Source: Hymenobacter caeli (GTDB lineage: Bacteria > Bacteroidota > Bacteroidia > Cytophagales > Hymenobacteraceae). From it: DNA of 64,000 nt. Position numbers and translations under genes: made by a program. The stretch is from the NCBI RefSeq assembly GCF_013294115.1, contig NZ_JABSNP010000005.1:186001-250000 (forward strand), in the 5' to 3' direction. Under the pieces are notes generated by a model. The model was given only the letters and a program-made list of their open reading frames with translations, was not told the DNA's origin and searched no databases. Each line of letters starts with the position of its first letter. The first letter of the stretch is position 1. Positions 60,267-64,000 of this stretch are shown here, piece by piece.

Positions 60267-60307
60267 AATAGAAAGGGGCCCCGAAAGCAACTGCTCCCAG
60301 GGCCCCT
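60265..60307 (-). terminator. Terminator of the glutamate synthase genes
   Basis: AGGGGCCC (60274-60281) and GGGCCCCT (60300-60307) pair around an 18-base loop; read on the minus strand, the hairpin is followed by TTCTATTTTA. It lies 27 bp past the gltD stop. Confidence 0.65.
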
Positions 60308-60333
60308 CCCTTTCAAGGAATTTCTACCCAGCC

Positions 60334-61803
60334 TCACGCAAACATCCCCACCGCGTTCTTGCTCGGCAGCGCCGTTTGCCCCATCAGGAACAGGTCGATT
60401 TGGCGGGCGGCTTCGCGGCCTTCGGAGATGGCCCAGACGACCAGCGACTGGCCGCGGCGCATGTCGCCGGCCACGAACACGCCGGGCACGTTGGTTTGGT
60501 AGGTGGTTTCGGGGGCTTGCACGAGGCCGTTCTTTTCCACGGTTACGCCCAGCTGGGCCAGCACGCCCTCGTAGGGATTGGCGTGGAAGCCCATGGCCAG
60601 CAGCACCAGCTCGCAGGGAATTTCGCGGGTCGAGTTCGGCACTTCTTCCGAGGTGAGGCGGCGGCCCATGGCATCGGTTTCCCAGGTTACATCGCTCACT
60701 TGCAGGGCCCTAACGTGGCCGTTTTCGTCGCCCAGAAACGCCTTGGTGCTGATGCCCCAGTGGCGCTGGCAGCCCTCTTCGTGCGAGCTGCTGGTGCGGA
60801 ACACCGTGGGGTAGTGCGGCCAGGGCGTGTGGGCCGGCCGCTCGTTGGAGGGCTGGTTCATGAGGGCAAACTGGGCCACGGCGGTGGCCTGCTGGCGGTT
60901 GGCGGTGCCCACGCAGTCGGAGCCCGTGTCGCCGCTGCCAATCACCACCACGTGCTTGTCCGTGGCCAGGATGTCGGCGTCTTTCACCGGAATATTGCTC
61001 ACGCGGCGGTTTTGCTGGCCCAGGTAGTCCATGGCGTAGTGGATGCCGGCCAGCTCGCGGCCGGGCAGCGGCAGGTCGCGCGGGGCGATGGCGCCGCCGG
61101 CCAGCACCACGGCGTCGAAGGTGCGCTGGAGCTCGGCGGCGGGCAGGTCGCGGCCCACTTCCACGTTGCAGCGGAACGTGATGCCGTCCTTCTCCATCAG
61201 CTCGATGCGGCGGTCAATCACCCATTTCTCCAGCTTGAAATCGGGCACGCCGTAGCGCAGCAGGCCCCCGGGCTGCTCGTCGCGCTCGAACACCGTGACG
61301 GTGTGGCCGGCCTTGGCCAGCTGCGCGGCCACCGCCAGCCCGGCGGGCCCCGAGCCCACCACGGCCACCGTTTTGCCGGTTTTCAGCACCGGCGCGGTGG
61401 GGTGCACGTAACCTTTCTCGAAGGCAATTTCGATGATGTGCTTCTCGATTTCCTCGATGGCCACCGGCGTGCTGTGGATGCTCAGCACGCAGGCCGACTC
61501 GCAGGGGGCGGGGCAGATGCGGCCCGTGAACTCGGGGAAGTTATTGGTGGTGGTGAGGATTTGGTAGGCGTCCTCCCAGTCCTGCCGGTACACGGCCTCG
61601 TTGAACTCGGGGATGATGTTGCCCAGCGGGCAGCCCGAGTGGCAGAACGGGATGCCGCAGTTCATGCACCGGGCCGCCTGCTGGTGCAGCGCCTCGGGCG
61701 GGTACAGGCCAATGAACTCCTGGTAGTTGGTGGTGCGCACCTGCGGGGCCTCCTTGGCGGGCAGCGCGCGCTCGAATTGCTTAAAACCGGTGATGTTGCC
61801 CAT
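60334..61803 (-). CDS. gltD: Glutamate synthase [NADPH] small (beta) subunit
   Basis: 489 residues, normal length. It passes electrons from NADPH through FAD to the large subunit. N-terminal Fe-S cysteines in [23 protein letters not shown] and [13 protein letters not shown]; first dinucleotide fold [31 protein letters not shown]; second fold [20 protein letters not shown]; then AMGFHANP and [28 protein letters not shown] at 61803 is chosen because the family starts MGN-; longer upstream sequence runs into the inverted repeat. It follows gltB on the minus strand. Confidence 0.93.
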   Translation of the reverse strand: MGNITGFKQFERALPAKEAPQVRTTNYQEFIGLYPPEALHQQAARCMNCGIPFCHSGCPLGNIIPEFNEAVYRQDWEDAYQILTTTNNFPEFTGRICPAPCESACVLSIHSTPVAIEEIEKHIIEIAFEKGYVHPTAPVLKTGKTVAVVGSGPAGLAVAAQLAKAGHTVTVFERDEQPGGLLRYGVPDFKLEKWVIDRRIELMEKDGITFRCNVEVGRDLPAAELQRTFDAVVLAGGAIAPRDLPLPGRELAGIHYAMDYLGQQNRRVSNIPVKDADILATDKHVVVIGSGDTGSDCVGTANRQQATAVAQFALMNQPSNERPAHTPWPHYPTVFRTSSSHEEGCQRHWGISTKAFLGDENGHVRALQVSDVTWETDAMGRRLTSEEVPNSTREIPCELVLLAMGFHANPYEGVLAQLGVTVEKNGLVQAPETTYQTNVPGVFVAGDMRRGQSLVVWAISEGREAARQIDLFLMGQTALPSKNAVGMFA

Positions 61804-61835
61804 TGTGTGGTTTTGGAAATCTATTTTTAAATCGT

Positions 61836-61974
61836 CTTGGGGGAACCTCACCCCCTAGCCCCCTCTCCAAAAGAGAGGGGGGACTAGCTTCTAGTTCTAG
61901 ACTCTAAAAAACTATGCTAGAGCTAGTTCCCCCTCTCTTTTGGAGAGGGGGCTAGGGGGTGAGGTTCCCCCAAG
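61836..61974. repeat. 139-bp near-perfect inverted repeat between gltB and gltD
   Basis: Arms of 54 bp (61836-61889 and 61921-61974) are inverted copies with one mismatch, separated by 31 bp. Each arm starts CTTGGGGGAACCTCACCCCC and continues with CTAGCCCCCTCTCCAAAAG. It occupies almost the entire spacer between the two glutamate synthase genes. The size and symmetry fit a non-autonomous miniature element or a large REP-type hairpin. Confidence 0.9.
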
Positions 61975-61995
61975 GGCTCCCCCCCCCCGGGGCCC

Positions 61996-64000
61996 CTACC
62001 CCGCCGCTTGCAGCTGCGCCCGTTGCAGCACCTTCTTGTATTCCGAGGGGAAGACCTTCACGAAGCGGCCGGTTTCTTCGGGCCAGTTGGCGAGGAGGAA
62101 GGCGGCTTTGTCGCTGCCGGTCAGCTCGTGGTGGCGGCGGAGCAGGGCCTGGATCTGGTCTTCGTCGTCGGCGGTGAGGCCTTCGAGCTCCACCATTTCC
62201 AGGTTGCAGTTTTCGGGGAACGTGCCGTTGGGGTCGTAAATCCAGGCGATGCCGCCGCTCATGCCGGCGGCGAAGTTGCGCCCGGTCTGGCCCAGGATGA
62301 GGGCCCGGCCGCCGGTCATGTACTCGCAGCCGTGGTCGCCCACGCCTTCGACCACCGCCGTGGCGCCCGAGTTGCGCACCGCAAACCGCTCGCCGGCCTG
62401 CCCGCGGGCAAACAGGGCCCCGGAGGTGGCGCCGTACAGCGCCACGTTGCCGATGATGATGTTATTCTCCGGGACCAGCGTGCTTTCCGGGGCCGGGAAA
62501 ATGGCCAGCTGGGCCCCCGAGAGGCCCTTGCCCACGTAGTCGTTGGCCTCGCCGGCGAGGCTGAACGCCAGGCCTTTGGCCGCAAACGCGCCGAAGCTCT
62601 GGCCCGCCGAGCCCTTGAAGCTGAACTGGATGGTGCCGTCGGGCAGGCCGGCGGCGTGGTAGCGCTTCGTGATTTCGTTGGAGAGCAGCGTGCCCAGCGT
62701 GCGGTCGGTGTTGCGCACGTCGAACGCGCCCTTCACGGGCGTCTGATGCTCCAGCGCGGGCTGGGCGTGGGCCAGCAGCTCCCAGTCGAGGATGTCGGCC
62801 ATGCCGTGGTCCTGGTCTTCGCTCTTATATAAGGTAGCGCCGGTGGGGTTGGGGGCCGGGTAGAGCACCCCGCTTAGGTCCACCTGCTTGGCTTTCCAGT
62901 GGCCGATGCCGGCCTTGCGCTTGAGGAACTGCGAGCGGCCCACCATCTCGTTCACGGTGCGAAAGCCCAGCGAGGCCATGATTTCGCGCAGCTCTTCGGC
63001 CAGGAAGCGGAAGAGGTTGACGATGTGCTCGGGCTGGCCGGTGAAGAGCTTGCGCAGCTCGGGGTCTTGGGTGGCCACGCCCACGGGGCAGGTGTTGAGG
63101 TGGCACTTGCGCATCATCACGCAGCCCCCGGCGATGAGGGCGGCGGTGGCCACGCCCCACTCCTCGGCCCCCAGCAGGGCGGCCACGGCCAGGTCGCGGC
63201 CGGTTTTGAGCTGGCCATCGGCTTGCAGCACCACGCGGCTGCGCAGCTGGTTGCGCACCAGCGTCTGGTGGGCTTCGGCCAGGCCCAGCTCCCAGGGCAG
63301 GCCCGCGTGGCGGATGCTGCTGAGCGGCGAGGCCCCGGTGCCGCCGTCGTAGCCGGAGATGAGAATTACGTCGGCGTGGGCCTTGGCTACCCCGGCCGCG
63401 ATGGTGCCCACGCCGGCCTTGCTCACCAGCTTCACGTTGATGCGGGCGGCGCGGTTGGCGTTTTTCAGGTCGAAAATCAGCTGGGCCAGGTCCTCGATGG
63501 AGTAGATGTCGTGGTGGGGGGGCGGCGAAATCAGGCCCACGCCGGGGGTGGCGTGGCGCACCTTGGCAATCCACTCATCCACCTTGTGGCCAGGTAGTTG
63601 ACCGCCCTCGCCGGGCTTGGCCCCCTGGGCCATCTTGATTTGCAGCTCGTCGGCGTTGGTGAGGTAGTGGGCCGTGACGCCGAAGCGGGCGGAGGCAATT
63701 TGTTTGATGGCCGAGCGCATGGAGTCGCCGTTTTCCATCACCTCGAAGCGCATGGGGTCTTCGCCGCCCTCGCCGGTGTTGCTCTTGCCGCCGATGCGGT
63801 TCATGGCAATGGCGAGGGTGCTGTGGGCCTCGTGCGAGATGGAGCCAAACGACATGGCGCCGGTGGCGAAGCGCTTCAGAATCAGCTCCACCGGCTCCAC
63901 TTCTTCCAGGGCAATGGCCTCGCGGTGCTGGGCAAAGTCGAGCAGGCCGCGGATGCTGAACGCCTGGCTGGGGTGCTCGTTCAGCAGCTTGGCGTAGCGC
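61996..64000 (-). CDS. gltB: Glutamate synthase large (alpha) subunit, N-terminus beyond the window
   Basis: The C-terminal 668 residues are visible; the frame is open at the window's right edge. It includes the FMN/Glu-synthase domain ([38 protein letters not shown] ... [58 protein letters not shown]), the [3Fe-4S] cysteines in [19 protein letters not shown], and the C-terminal GXGXG domain ([37 protein letters not shown]). The N-terminal glutaminase domain lies beyond 64000. It transfers the glutamine amide to 2-oxoglutarate; partner is the gltD product. Confidence 0.94.
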   Translation of the reverse strand, partial: RYAKLLNEHPSQAFSIRGLLDFAQHREAIALEEVEPVELILKRFATGAMSFGSISHEAHSTLAIAMNRIGGKSNTGEGGEDPMRFEVMENGDSMRSAIKQIASARFGVTAHYLTNADELQIKMAQGAKPGEGGQLPGHKVDEWIAKVRHATPGVGLISPPPHHDIYSIEDLAQLIFDLKNANRAARINVKLVSKAGVGTIAAGVAKAHADVILISGYDGGTGASPLSSIRHAGLPWELGLAEAHQTLVRNQLRSRVVLQADGQLKTGRDLAVAALLGAEEWGVATAALIAGGCVMMRKCHLNTCPVGVATQDPELRKLFTGQPEHIVNLFRFLAEELREIMASLGFRTVNEMVGRSQFLKRKAGIGHWKAKQVDLSGVLYPAPNPTGATLYKSEDQDHGMADILDWELLAHAQPALEHQTPVKGAFDVRNTDRTLGTLLSNEITKRYHAAGLPDGTIQFSFKGSAGQSFGAFAAKGLAFSLAGEANDYVGKGLSGAQLAIFPAPESTLVPENNIIIGNVALYGATSGALFARGQAGERFAVRNSGATAVVEGVGDHGCEYMTGGRALILGQTGRNFAAGMSGGIAWIYDPNGTFPENCNLEMVELEGLTADDEDQIQALLRRHHELTGSDKAAFLLANWPEETGRFVKVFPSEYKKVLQRAQLQAAG

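Overview
The window looks like a chromosome segment of a Hymenobacter-like member of the Bacteroidota (Cytophagales). The support is GC-rich coding DNA with sharply AT-rich patches, type IX secretion C-terminal sorting domains of both type A (11079-15680) and type B (45907-48783), a DUF5686 outer-membrane protein, WcaF/WcaI exopolysaccharide enzymes, an M56 peptidase carrying TonB-plug-like domains, and a TAnnTTTG promoter before the tRNA gene. No database search was possible; all names rest on motifs and family knowledge.

Layout. 1-5820: exopolysaccharide genes on + (end of a tyrosine autokinase, two GT4 glycosyltransferases, an O-antigen polymerase/ligase-like membrane protein, a hexapeptide acyltransferase). 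5821-10655: transposon-scarred DNA (IS3 remnants, an intact IS481-type element, an IS5 scrap) around a HAD/COG5610-type protein. 11079-15680: a giant secreted malectin/FnIII protein. 15867-19485: a second exopolysaccharide group (GT4, VanZ-like, WcaF, WcaI). 19704-32749: mostly single housekeeping or envelope genes (DUF5686, MoeB-rhodanese, acetamidase/formamidase, TPR lipoprotein, pentapeptide protein, Old Yellow Enzyme, Gfo/Idh/MocA oxidoreductase, pirin, M13 peptidase). 32887-37821: an aromatic amino acid operon, prephenate dehydratase - aminotransferase - prephenate dehydrogenase - DAHP synthase/chorismate mutase, preceded by two tandem leader peptides packed with Phe and Tyr codons, each followed by an intrinsic terminator and a competing antiterminator pairing. 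37917-45350: Hsp20, lysA, DinB-like, a BlaI/M56 regulatory pair with a short M56-tail paralog and a palindromic operator, a STAS-like protein, and an MFS transporter. 45501-45573: initiator tRNA. 45907-50399: type B T9SS protein, SDR reductase and HAD phosphatase. 51037-60137: an AT-rich glycosyltransferase island bounded by IS5-family and IS3-family elements. 60334-64000: glutamate synthase small and (partial) large subunits, separated by a 139-bp near-perfect inverted repeat.

How it works together. The two exopolysaccharide groups and the AT-rich glycosyltransferase island supply enzymes for surface polysaccharide assembly. The aromatic operon contains the committed steps from erythrose-4-phosphate/PEP (DAHP synthase) through chorismate mutase to phenylalanine and tyrosine, and its leader appears able to sense charged tRNA-Phe and tRNA-Tyr by ribosome stalling, twice in series. 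This tandem attenuator is the most interesting object in the window. A family of hairpin-forming repeats with a shared GTCATGC...GCATGAC core sits in the gaps of that operon and nearby.
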